Shown: piece after piece, positions 55,562 through 63,019 of the stretch
Numbering within the stretch: position 1 is the stretch's first letter
Layout: each line of letters starts with the position of its first letter
NCBI GenBank assembly: GCA_029260165.1
Contig: JAJDDT010000102.1
Span: 124,001-188,000, forward strand
From: Phycisphaerae bacterium
Lineage (GTDB): Bacteria > Planctomycetota > Phycisphaerae > UBA1845
Length of the DNA stretch: 64,000 nucleotides
Reading direction: 5' to 3'
Translations under genes and position numbers: made by a program
Notes under the pieces: generated by a model
The model's input: the letters and a program-made list of their open reading frames with translations, nothing else
Database searches by the model: none
What the model was told of the DNA's origin: nothing

Positions 55562-56200
55562 CTATTCATCGGGGCTGATACGGGCAATCTTGATCGCTCT
55601 CCGCGCTGAAAACGTCCTGCCCGTCGCAAATTCCACAAACGTCACATGAACATCGATTTCATGCCCGGGCACCAGTCGCGCACCCGGCGCAAACGGCACC
55701 GTCAGCTTGAAATAGTCCGTCCAGAATTTGCCATACCACGCCCGCCGAACCTGTTCCGGATCGTTCACCACCACCTGACTGATCAGCTTTGGCTGACCGA
55801 TTCCGGAATTGTCCAGCAGCTTGATCCGAATCTCCCCCGCCCGTTTCAGCGTGTCCCCGTCCTGATCCACAGGCCTGACATAGATCACCACACCGTCGTC
55901 CCCAGGCTCTCCGTCAATATCAACACCGCTTGTGATATCCAGCAACTGCACCTCTGTGATCTCAAAAACGGGCTTTCCACCCGCCTCACCACGTCCAACC
56001 ACGTTTTGAAGCTGCCCTGTCAACACATGAATCCTCGCATCCCGCGACATCAACCGGTCGTTAAGCTCGATGATCTCCACCGTCTTGGCGTTGACCTGCT
56101 TCTCCAACTCAATCTCGCGAGGCGTGGGACCACAACCCACCACCTGCATCACGACCGCCAACACCACGCTCCGCGCTATCCAGTCATCCTTCAGTCCCAT
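55562..56200 (-). CDS. Hypothetical lipoprotein
   Basis: A 212-residue lipoprotein: MGLKDDWIARSVVLAVVMQ with the lipobox VVGC (lipidated Cys near 23), a short coiled coil (REIELEKQVNAKTVEIIELN), and a C-terminal beta-sandwich-like domain of about 150 residues with VVIYVRPVDQDGD and HVTFVEFATGRTF. Recognition of the family is lacking. The start at 56200 was chosen for the lipoprotein signal; the frame extends to 56236. Confidence 0.72.
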   Translation of the reverse strand: MGLKDDWIARSVVLAVVMQVVGCGPTPREIELEKQVNAKTVEIIELNDRLMSRDARIHVLTGQLQNVVGRGEAGGKPVFEITEVQLLDITSGVDIDGEPGDDGVVIYVRPVDQDGDTLKRAGEIRIKLLDNSGIGQPKLISQVVVNDPEQVRRAWYGKFWTDYFKLTVPFAPGARLVPGHEIDVHVTFVEFATGRTFSARRAIKIARISPDE

Positions 56201-56420
56201 GGCCGACGAAATACCCCCGACCGACCACAAACGCAAGGATCATCCCACACAAAAAGCACCCCCAACCGAATAACCTCCAGCCCACCCGAAAGGCACCCCG
56301 CACAATATTGCTCATGACACCCGGGTTTGTCGTCGATATCCCCGTTCAGCGGAGATTTCTCCGCAGCAGCAGGAATAAGCCAATCCTGAAAACCGGACGA
56401 CCGGGAGAGAGAACAGGAAA

Positions 56421-57194
56421 ATGCGAATTCGTACACCCCTCGTACTCCTTGCATTCAATGCACTGTCGATCAGCATAGCTCAGTCCACCTTCGCCGAACC
56501 CATATTGCACATCCACGACGGCAGCAACAGACTCGCCACCATCGACATCGGCTCGGGGGAGATAAACCAGATCGGGCAGATGGGAAATGACACGATCACA
56601 GACATCGCCTTCGATCCGGACGGAAACCTCTTTGGCCTGTCCTTTACACAGCTCTACGAGATCGACGTCCTCGATGCACATGCCACACCGATCGGACCCC
56701 ACGGTATCCCGTTCGGAAACGCACTCGTCTTCAATTCTGATGGAACCCTGTATGCAGCAGGAGCCACCAGCACACTGCTCTACACGATCGACACCGCCAC
56801 CGGCGAAAGCAACGAACAGGGGGAAATCGGTTTCACATCAGCCGGTGACCTCGCCTTTAACGACGGCCACCTGTTTCTCAGCTCGAATTCAAACGAGCTG
56901 ATACAAATCGACCTGACAGATACAACCGGTTCCGCCATCGGTTTCCTGGGATTCGTCGGTGTATTCGGATTGGCCACAGACGACACGGGCGTCCTCTTCG
57001 GTGTTAGCGGCACGCAGATTTTTGAAGTGGATACCACCACCGGAGCGGGGAGTCTCGTGCTCGACTACTCAGGCAATGGTCTCGGACCCGCATTCGGGAC
57101 CAGCTTCGTCGCAGAAGCAATTCCGGAACCAGCAACACTCGTGCTCCTGCTCGCAGCCCTGCTCGCAACAAAGACCCGCAGAACAATTCCGTAG
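56421..57194 (+). CDS. PEP-CTERM sorting-domain protein with propeller-like repeats
   Basis: A 257-residue exported protein. Signal peptide (MRIRTPLVLLAFNALSISIA, cleavage near 25), a body of repeated beta strands of the form LATIDIGSG, LYEIDVLDA, LYTIDTATG, IDLTDTTG, suggesting a small propeller, and the PEP-CTERM end IPEPATLVLLLAALLATKTR. AGGA precedes the ATG. Substrate of exosortase at the surface. The last hundred bases of this gene are duplicated just downstream (57454-57556). Confidence 0.92.
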   Translation: MRIRTPLVLLAFNALSISIAQSTFAEPILHIHDGSNRLATIDIGSGEINQIGQMGNDTITDIAFDPDGNLFGLSFTQLYEIDVLDAHATPIGPHGIPFGNALVFNSDGTLYAAGATSTLLYTIDTATGESNEQGEIGFTSAGDLAFNDGHLFLSSNSNELIQIDLTDTTGSAIGFLGFVGVFGLATDDTGVLFGVSGTQIFEVDTTTGAGSLVLDYSGNGLGPAFGTSFVAEAIPEPATLVLLLAALLATKTRRTIP

Positions 57195-57223
57195 GACAAA
57201 TTCAAACGCCCGCCCTGAATTTT

Positions 57224-57252
57224 GTAGGGCAGGTGCTTGCACCTGCCGTCAC
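57224..57252 (+). repeat. Palindromic repeat family C, copy 1
   Basis: GGCAGGTGC and GCACCTGCC arms around TT, preceded by TGTAG and followed by GTCA. Confidence 0.85.
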
Positions 57253-57327
57253 CATGACCGTTCTCAAGAGTACGCCCTCACTCAGAAAACGAACCGCCGA
57301 AAACATAATCAAACAGCCATCAAGAAC

Positions 57328-57450
57328 GTAGGTCAGGTTAAGCGTAGCGAACCTGACGAATTCCCCCCGTCGCGCAGCTCCATCAATTCAATGTCAATAC
57401 GCATTCTCCCCATCCCAAATGTCAGGTCCGCTACGCTTAACCTGACCTAC
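57328..57450. repeat. Inverted pair of palindromic repeat family B (pair 2)
   Basis: Left arm 57328-57359 (plus) and right arm 57421-57450 (minus) face each other across about 61 bases. Both arms carry the GCGTAGCG variant, whereas pair 1 at 27646 carries GCGAAGCG in both. Confidence 0.88.
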
Positions 57451-57453
57451 CCG

Positions 57454-57556
57454 GCTCGGATCCGCATTCGGAACCAGCTTCGTCGCAGAAGCAATTCCGG
57501 AACCAACAACACTCGTGCTCCTGCTCGCAACAAAACCCCACAGAACAATTCTGTAG
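57454..57556 (+). pseudogene. Duplicated tail of the upstream PEP-CTERM gene
   Basis: About 100 bases closely match 57082-57194, covering GTSFVAEAIPEP, the hydrophobic region and the stop, with several substitutions and a 12-base deletion inside the membrane helix. There is no start codon or body, so it is a fragment. Confidence 0.85.
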
Positions 57557-57580
57557 GGCAGGTGCTCGCACCTGCCGTCA
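57553..57580 (+). repeat. Palindromic repeat family C, copy 2
   Basis: Arms GGCAGGTGC and GCACCTGCC around TC... the element begins with the TAG that ends the duplicated gene tail. Confidence 0.85.
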
Positions 57581-57647
57581 TACTCAAACGTCAAACCATC
57601 TTGGATCGCTGTCCCTTGCAACCACCAACACCAGGAACTGCCAACGG

Positions 57648-58436
57648 TCATTCCGCAATTTTCCATATGGTTCCACATTCAGGGCACCTTGTTGAATGTA
57701 GATCTTGGAGCGAATAGCCACAACAGACGCACATCCCATGACGTTTTCGGTGCACGGCGACACGAATCGGCCAAGCGACCTGAGTCGCAAGAAAAACAAC
57801 GGCGAGCGCAGCGAGTACCCATATGGGAAAAGAAACCTCGTGTAACGAGAAGAGTGACGTCTGCAATCGCCACGACTCTTCGCTGTATTCCTCTTGCGCT
57901 GCAGCCCATGTCATCGGATCATGCGACAAATGAAGCGGTGCCAGTATTCTATACTGATGGTAGTTGAATGAGGAATCACTCTTCTTGCGATAGCGCGATC
58001 CGTACCTTCCGACAGCTTCCCGGTGCTCCTCCATCCCGGGAAACTCCTCGATGATTCGGTGCTGCGAGAGAATAATCGTCCCATCAATGACGCGAATCAT
58101 GCCGTAAACGTCGCTTGTGACTTGAACAATGCCCGTCCAGCCGGAAAAATGTCGAGTGTCGCTCGAAATCGACCAATGATACCGGGCCAACCACACTCCC
58201 GAGCTGCGACCGCGGTGCCTTGCAACCAGTCTATTTGCATCAAAAGGCGGAAACAAGTCAGCAGGTGGCAGAGAGTGATCACCCCCAAGGTCCGCTGGCT
58301 CGGCACGGAAGTCACCAAAGTCAATTGGATCGGCAGGCGTGAAGCTAATCATCCATAAGGCCACGACCCCCGCCGCGAAGACAAGTCCAAAGCCCAACCT
58401 AATGAATATCCGCTTCTTGGTGATGGTGGCCAACAT
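57648..58436 (-). CDS. Membrane protein with C-terminal zinc ribbon
   Basis: A 262-residue protein with an N-terminal transmembrane helix (IRLGFGLVFAAGVVALWMI), an outer domain of about 160 residues, a second helix (FPIWVLAALAVVFLATQVAW) and a C-terminal zinc ribbon MCVCCGYSLQDLHSTRCPECG. Same topology as the gene at 32833. No ribosome binding site is obvious before ATG 58436. Function unknown. Confidence 0.72.
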   Translation of the reverse strand: MLATITKKRIFIRLGFGLVFAAGVVALWMISFTPADPIDFGDFRAEPADLGGDHSLPPADLFPPFDANRLVARHRGRSSGVWLARYHWSISSDTRHFSGWTGIVQVTSDVYGMIRVIDGTIILSQHRIIEEFPGMEEHREAVGRYGSRYRKKSDSSFNYHQYRILAPLHLSHDPMTWAAAQEEYSEESWRLQTSLFSLHEVSFPIWVLAALAVVFLATQVAWPIRVAVHRKRHGMCVCCGYSLQDLHSTRCPECGTIWKIAE

Positions 58437-58501
58437 CGGCGATGAATACCTCGCTTAAGTGCATCTCTCTTGTATGCCCCCCGCCCTCTTGCATGAGTCT
58501 C

Positions 58502-58530
58502 GTACGGCAGGTGCTCGCACCTGCCGCAAC
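58502..58530 (+). repeat. Palindromic repeat family C, copy 3
   Basis: Arms GGCAGGTGC and GCACCTGCC around TC, preceded by GTAC rather than GTAG. Confidence 0.8.
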
Positions 58531-58607
58531 ATGCAAACCGACATCAACACACCCATACCAACGTGCACGCCTCCGCAAATGCTAACCGATCCAAACCACA
58601 ACCCAAA

Positions 58608-58640
58608 CAAAAAAACGCAACCGCTGTCAAACGGTTGCGC
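58608..58640 (-). terminator. Rho-independent terminator for the 58697 gene
   Basis: On the minus strand CGCAACCG and CGGTTGCG form a perfect 8-bp stem around an eight-base loop, followed by seven T residues. It lies 57 bases after the stop. Confidence 0.88.
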
Positions 58641-58696
58641 TCTATCAATAACAACAACGGACCACGTCCGCCCGAACTCAATATCGTCGCGACGAC

Positions 58697-59326
58697 CTAA
58701 CGACCCCCGCGCATCCCGTGACCACCGCCCGGTCCACCGCGTCCGCCCATCTCAATACCGCGCGACTGAGCACGAGCACGCATCGCACCAAAATACGTCA
58801 TCCGCTTGGCCATCGCATCCGGACTCCGCCCCTCTGATCGATTCTGCCGCTGTGCTCGCGTCTGAGAACCACGACGACCGAAAGGCCCGCGTCCCTCGTC
58901 GGCCTTCTCACCATCCTCACCCTTTTCCGCCCGGGCAGCCTCACGCTCCGCACGACGCTTCTCCCACCCTTTGCGCATCTCCTGAAACTCATCAATCTGC
59001 CGATCCAGAATGGCGTTCTTCGCCGCCTCATCCGTGGCCGCGAAATACTCGTCCATGCGCTTGTCCCTCTCACCCATCATCACCGTACGCATGTTCCGAC
59101 CTACCTGCCGACGCTGATCCTCGGACAGATTCTCATCCCGACGAGCCTCACGCATCCGATCGAAAACCTTCGTCGGCTCCTCCGCGACCTGCTTTTTGAT
59201 GGCTTCAACGGTCAGGTCCTCCGGCACAACCGGTCCTGTCGGCTCATCCGAACCACCGGAAAACGCCCAGACGCCACCACCCACAATCACCAGTCCCACA
59301 ATCGTCGCAACAATCTTTGGCTGCAT
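58697..59326 (-). CDS. Hypothetical membrane-anchored, charged and glycine-rich protein
   Basis: A 209-residue protein with one N-terminal transmembrane helix (IVATIVGLVIVGGGVWAF) and a highly charged helical region (about 40-150, many E, R and K, likely coiled coil), ending in a glycine/arginine-rich tail (GGRGGPGGGHGMRGGR). AGGAG precedes ATG 59326. It follows the pseudopilin gene by 11 bases and is probably cotranscribed, so it may belong to the same surface apparatus. No family recognised. Confidence 0.68.
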   Translation of the reverse strand: MQPKIVATIVGLVIVGGGVWAFSGGSDEPTGPVVPEDLTVEAIKKQVAEEPTKVFDRMREARRDENLSEDQRRQVGRNMRTVMMGERDKRMDEYFAATDEAAKNAILDRQIDEFQEMRKGWEKRRAEREAARAEKGEDGEKADEGRGPFGRRGSQTRAQRQNRSEGRSPDAMAKRMTYFGAMRARAQSRGIEMGGRGGPGGGHGMRGGR

Positions 59327-59337
59327 CACACAAACTC

Positions 59338-60027
59338 CTATGACTCGAAACCTCCGACGTGCCCGTCGGCGTACAAATAATTCCGATACCCGCCTACCCG
59401 CTGTTCGGACCCGCCCTCCTGCTCCTGCGTATTCGTCCGCGAGGAACGCGAGCCACCCTTGTCATGAAAATTCTGATAACCGCGCATAACCCAGACCGTG
59501 TTTGTCGGCACCGGGCTGTCGTTGCCAAAGAAATCCCGACGAATCTGACGAATCCGGTTGGCCATCTGAATAATCGTCCGCCCACGAAGCGAACCGTGCT
59601 CATAACCATATTGGTAGCTCGACCGCTCCGTCTCGAAATAGCTCCGCCCCGCCCGAACCCCGTCGCGACTGAACCTGCCCCCGCGATCATCCGGACATTC
59701 AAACGCCTTCGTGTCATTGCTCGTGTAAGGCCCCAACACATCGGTGAGGTAAATCGGATCGCTCGTGGAAAGCGGCGAAGGACCATACGACGGCATCTGC
59801 GACACATGGGGGTAGATATCATTGAAATCGGTCAGATAACCCTGCATGGCAATCCCGATCCCTTTCAGGTTCGCCCCACAGGTCACCCGCTTCGCCTGCG
59901 ACCGCGCATTGCGCAACGACGGCAGCAGGATCCCGATCAGGAGCGCCAATATCGAAACCACCACCAGCAGCTCAATCAGCGTAAACCCGCCAACCCGCCG
60001 CAATCTGAATTTCCCCAACATCATCAT
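59338..60027 (-). CDS. Prepilin-type (type II pseudopilin-like) protein
   Basis: A 229-residue protein with the class III signal RRVGGFTLIELLVVVSILAL, in which a prepilin peptidase cuts after the glycine before FTLIE, and a hydrophobic helix follows (SILALLIGILLPSLRNAR). The remainder has the planctomycete DUF1559-like style of xcpT/PulG-like proteins, ending KNYLYADGHVGGF-type (here YRNYLYADGHVGGFES). ATG 60027 is used; ATGs at 60024 and 60021 are alternatives. Upstream of the charged membrane protein. Confidence 0.88.
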   Translation of the reverse strand: MMMLGKFRLRRVGGFTLIELLVVVSILALLIGILLPSLRNARSQAKRVTCGANLKGIGIAMQGYLTDFNDIYPHVSQMPSYGPSPLSTSDPIYLTDVLGPYTSNDTKAFECPDDRGGRFSRDGVRAGRSYFETERSSYQYGYEHGSLRGRTIIQMANRIRQIRRDFFGNDSPVPTNTVWVMRGYQNFHDKGGSRSSRTNTQEQEGGSEQRVGGYRNYLYADGHVGGFES

Positions 60028-60123
60028 GACCCCAGGAATCGCTTTCCGCGCACAACACCTCGCCACAAACCCAAACGCATCAGCCCGCTTGATATTGCGA
60101 GCAAAACCTGAAATATCGCGGGA

Positions 60124-60474
60124 TTAAGTCAACGCCGCGCCATACGCAGTCTCACTGAACCCGACGATCAACGTCGTCCCAACCCGAATCGTCGGTGCCC
60201 GCAGCTTCCCGCCGGGGCCTAAAAGGCCCTTGAGCAATACCTCCCGACCTGGGCGATCTGTTATCATATCGTACGATACCACCTTTTTTCCCCTGGCGAT
60301 GACAATTTTCGACATCTCACCCGCCAGTTTCAGCGCCTCCGCCCCCTCGTAAGACACCTTCCTCGCGTCGATCTGGTTTTTCACGTTCACACCATTTTCC
60401 GCAAGGAACCCTTGCGATTTTCTGCAGGATGTTCACCCCGCCCGGTGATAGTACCACGCAATTTCCCTGACCAT
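60124..60474 (-). CDS. ArsC/Spx-like thioredoxin-fold protein, likely selenoprotein (UxxC)
   Basis: Reading through one in-frame TGA (60433-60435, codon 14) gives a 116-residue protein: MVREIAWYYHRAG, then U14-T-S-C17, RKSQGFLAENGVNVKNQID, and the C-terminal KLRAPTIRVGTTLIVGFSE. This is the layout of short ArsC/Spx-like proteins whose redox motif is CxxC; here the first position is TGA. Start ATG 60474 has GAGGTG seven bases before it. Downstream of the TGA a hairpin meets the bacterial SECIS rules (see separate entry). The conventional reading, starting at GTG 60390, would drop the active site. It could also be a pseudogene with a stop. No sel genes lie in this window. Confidence 0.75.
60400..60435 (-). 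promoter_or_regulatory. Candidate bacterial SECIS element after the in-frame TGA
   Basis: On the minus strand, 16 nt after the TGA, CGCAAG and CTTGCG form a perfect stem with loop GGTTC (or a 7-bp stem with loop GTT). The loop starts 22-23 nt after TGA and has G in its first positions, which fits the published bacterial pattern (loop 16-37 nt from UGA, 3-14 nt, G among the first two). Confidence 0.7.
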
Positions 60475-60605
60475 CCGAAACACCTCAGTTCAGCAAAACG
60501 GTCATTCTCAGCACCCACCGCATTGTAATTGGCCCACCGTAACGGGCCAACCGGCTTTGAAGAATTTGCGGCGTCGCTTATATTCGGATCGGAGGAAATC
60601 GACCC

Positions 60606-61178
60606 ATGCCGGACACCCCCGACGACGCCCTTTTGTTCTCGGCCACCTACGACGAAATCGGGACGCGCATCGTCGATCTGGTCAATCAGGTGGGTTTTTT
60701 GTACCGGTACCCGGATTTGGCGGGGGTGACGCTGGCGTGCATCAGCCAACACCTTCAACCGCTTCAGAAGCTACTGGCCAACTGCGCCAAGCTGCGCGAG
60801 GCGTTCAGCCTGCTTGACTACAAGGACGGATCGACCTTCGGCGACTACACCGGTTCTGATCCGTTACAGGCGGCGTTTGATTATGGCCTGGCTGGTTTCG
60901 ACATCGTCCTTCAATCCCTTCGTCAGGAGCTTGAGGCTGAACCTTCCGATGACGGCGTCGGGGAATTGCGGACGGTCCTGAGTTCGGGAGATCGCCCAAA
61001 CCCGAAAAAACTGTTGGCGGTCACGGATGCGATCGATCGTTTGGGGCCCCGGGTGCTCGAGCGTGCGTCAGCTTCATTCACACCGCTTCCCGAGGTTGAA
61101 TGGCAAAAACTGCGGCTGGTTCTGGTCTATTTCCTGCTCGATTTGCAACATGCCCCTCAGAATGGCGGGAAAGCGTGA
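60606..61178 (+). CDS. Hypothetical protein upstream of the neu genes
   Basis: A 190-residue cytoplasmic protein, mostly helical by pattern, with an acidic character and the segments GTRIVDLVNQVGFLYRYPD, HLQPLQKLLANCAKLREAF and LRLVLVYFLLDLQH. I recognise no family. Divergent from the putative selenoprotein; neuA follows on the same strand after 33 bases, so it may share a transcript with that operon. Confidence 0.65.
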   Translation: MPDTPDDALLFSATYDEIGTRIVDLVNQVGFLYRYPDLAGVTLACISQHLQPLQKLLANCAKLREAFSLLDYKDGSTFGDYTGSDPLQAAFDYGLAGFDIVLQSLRQELEAEPSDDGVGELRTVLSSGDRPNPKKLLAVTDAIDRLGPRVLERASASFTPLPEVEWQKLRLVLVYFLLDLQHAPQNGGKA

Positions 61179-61211
61179 AGTCGCCGCGATTTCAGGACCG
61201 ATAAATCACAA

Positions 61212-61943
61212 ATGAAGGTTTTGGGCGTCATCCTGGCCCGCGCGGGCAGCAGGGGTCTGCGCGAAAAGTGCATGCGCGATCTTCTTGGGCGACCGTTGAT
61301 TGACTACACGTTCGACCACGCGCTGTCGTCGGAAACATTATCGGACGTCGTCTTCACCACCGACTGCGAGGCGGCGGCGGACTTGGCTGCGTCGCGCGGG
61401 ATTGACGTCGTCGATCGCCCCGCGGAGTTGGCGACCGACACTGCGACGGTGGATTCGGCGGCTCGTCATGCGGTGCGCGACGTGGAGGATCGACTTGGCG
61501 AGGTTTTCGACGCGGTCGTGTTGCTGTACGGGAACATTCCGGTGCGCGGTGCGGATATCATCGATCGGGCTGTTCGCCATTTGGCGGAGACGGGTGCGGA
61601 CTCGGTGCGGAGTGTTGCACCGGTGACGAAGCTGCACCCGGACTGGCTTCACCGGCTCGAGGGTGACAGGATGGTTGCGTATCGTCCGAACAGTATTTAC
61701 CGACGTCAGGACCTCGAGCCGTTGTACTTTCACGATGGCGCGGTCATCGCCGTCACGCGTGAATCGCTCTTCATGGCGGAGGACGCGCCAACCGATTGTC
61801 ACGCGTTTTTCGGATGGGACCGTCGCGCCGTTGTGCAGGATGCGCACGAGACGGTGGACGTGGATGGGTTGATCGACCTTCGCGTCGCGGAGGCGATATT
61901 GGCAGCCGGCGAGCAACCCGTTTTTTCGCAGCACTCATCATGA
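61212..61943 (+). CDS. neuA: Acylneuraminate cytidylyltransferase (NeuA-like)
   Basis: Activates a sialic-acid-type sugar with CTP to give the CMP-sugar. The 243 residues show VILARAGSRGLREKCMRDL, the CTP loop of this family (usual GSKGxPxKN, here RAGSRGLREK), FTTDCEAAADLA, RPAELATDTATVDSAA and the later Gly/Asp blocks LLYGNIPVRGADIID. It is similar to both CMP-NeuAc and CMP-pseudaminic/legionaminic enzymes, so the exact sugar cannot be told. The stop overlaps neuB's ATG (ATGA). Confidence 0.92.
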   Translation: MKVLGVILARAGSRGLREKCMRDLLGRPLIDYTFDHALSSETLSDVVFTTDCEAAADLAASRGIDVVDRPAELATDTATVDSAARHAVRDVEDRLGEVFDAVVLLYGNIPVRGADIIDRAVRHLAETGADSVRSVAPVTKLHPDWLHRLEGDRMVAYRPNSIYRRQDLEPLYFHDGAVIAVTRESLFMAEDAPTDCHAFFGWDRRAVVQDAHETVDVDGLIDLRVAEAILAAGEQPVFSQHSS

Positions 61944-63019
61944 ACGACGATCAGGCCCATTCCCGCTCGCGCAGGACGATACGAATCGGTGACCGAGAGG
62001 TTGGGTCCGGGAACCCGGTGTTCATCATCGCGGAGGCTGGTGTCAACCACAACGGTGATGAATCCACCGCGATGAAAATGATCGACGGGGCGGTCGCAGC
62101 CGGTGCGGACGCCGTCAAGTTTCAGCTTTTTGATGCGGAATCGCTGACCACCGCGGATGCACCGACGGTGACCTATCAGTCCGAATCCACGGGCAACCGA
62201 TCACAGCGGACGATGCTGCGCGAGTTGGAGCTTTCGCTTGACACGTTCGGGCGTCTTGGAGAGGCCTGTCGGACGCGTGGGATCGAGTTCATCCTGACAC
62301 CGTTCACCTCGAAGGCGGTGACGAGTGCGTTGTCGCTGAATGTGTCAGCCATCAAGGTTGCGTCCACGGATATCGTCGATCACCGGCTGCTGGAAAGCGC
62401 GGCGGGGACGCTTCTGCCCGTCATTGTCTCGACGGGTGCAGCGCACGAACACGAGATAACCGACGCGGTGGATTTGCTTGCCGGGTCGGGGGCGAAGGGT
62501 CGCATGATCCTGCTTCATTGCATCAGTGCGTACCCGGCGGGGGTGGCGCAAGCGAACCTCGGCGCGATCGCGCGGATGGCGAGGCGATTCGGTTGCGTGA
62601 CGGGGTTTAGCGACCATACGGAATCGACGGTTTCGGCGGCAATGGCGGTCTGCGCCGGGGCGGAGGTGTTGGAGAAGCACTTCACGCTGGATCGCACCGC
62701 GCGGGGTCCGGACCATGCGATGTCTCTGGAGATTGATGGGTTGGCGGACTATGTACGCATGGCGCGCATGGCGGGTGAGGCGATGGGTAGTGGTGCGTTC
62801 GGGATGCAGCCTGCTGAGACAGAGGTGCGCAACGCAGCGCGAAAACGCGTGGTGGCTGCCCGTGCCATCAGGGCGGGTGACACGCTCACGCTGGAGATGC
62901 TTTCGGTGAAACGGGCGTCCTCGGGTCTTGAGGCGAACCATCTGATGTCGCTGGTCGGGCGACGGGTGTTGCAGAATATGCACAGTGACGAGCCTGTCCT
63001 GCTGGAGAGCGTGTTGTGA
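61940..63019 (+). CDS. neuB: N-acetylneuraminate synthase family protein (NeuB-like)
   Basis: PEP-dependent condensing enzyme making nine-carbon sialic-acid-type sugars. 359 residues: TIM barrel beginning FIIAEAGVNHNGDESTAMKM, VKFQLFDAESLTT, VIVSTGAAHEHEI, GFSDHT and LEKHFTLDRTARGPDHAMS, then a C-terminal SAF (antifreeze-like) domain with RAIRAGDTLTLEML. Metal ligands of the family (two His, in LLHCISAYP and LEKHFT) are kept. ATG 61940 overlaps the neuA stop. Could be a legionaminate or pseudaminate synthase. Confidence 0.94.
   Translation: MNDDQAHSRSRRTIRIGDREVGSGNPVFIIAEAGVNHNGDESTAMKMIDGAVAAGADAVKFQLFDAESLTTADAPTVTYQSESTGNRSQRTMLRELELSLDTFGRLGEACRTRGIEFILTPFTSKAVTSALSLNVSAIKVASTDIVDHRLLESAAGTLLPVIVSTGAAHEHEITDAVDLLAGSGAKGRMILLHCISAYPAGVAQANLGAIARMARRFGCVTGFSDHTESTVSAAMAVCAGAEVLEKHFTLDRTARGPDHAMSLEIDGLADYVRMARMAGEAMGSGAFGMQPAETEVRNAARKRVVAARAIRAGDTLTLEMLSVKRASSGLEANHLMSLVGRRVLQNMHSDEPVLLESVL

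Larger units (their letters stand above)
57195..57647. other. Repeat-rich intergenic region after the PEP-CTERM gene
   Basis: About 450 bases with no gene: two family-C elements, an inverted pair of family-B elements, and a degenerate copy of the end of the preceding gene. The content looks like a hotspot of small-scale duplication. Confidence 0.7.

Noticed and set aside
27646-57450. CRISPR array from the repeated palindromes
   Set aside because: Copies are few, widely separated and intergenic, without regular spacing or cas genes.
60124-60390. Short 88-codon reading starting at GTG 60390
   Set aside because: It begins in the middle of a helix of the ArsC/Spx-like fold and omits the redox motif; ATG 60474 with read-through of TGA fits better.
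60387-60758. 123-codon minus-strand frame overlapping the selenoprotein start
   Set aside because: It reads in another frame over the divergent promoter and the opposite-strand gene and lacks any recognisable domain.
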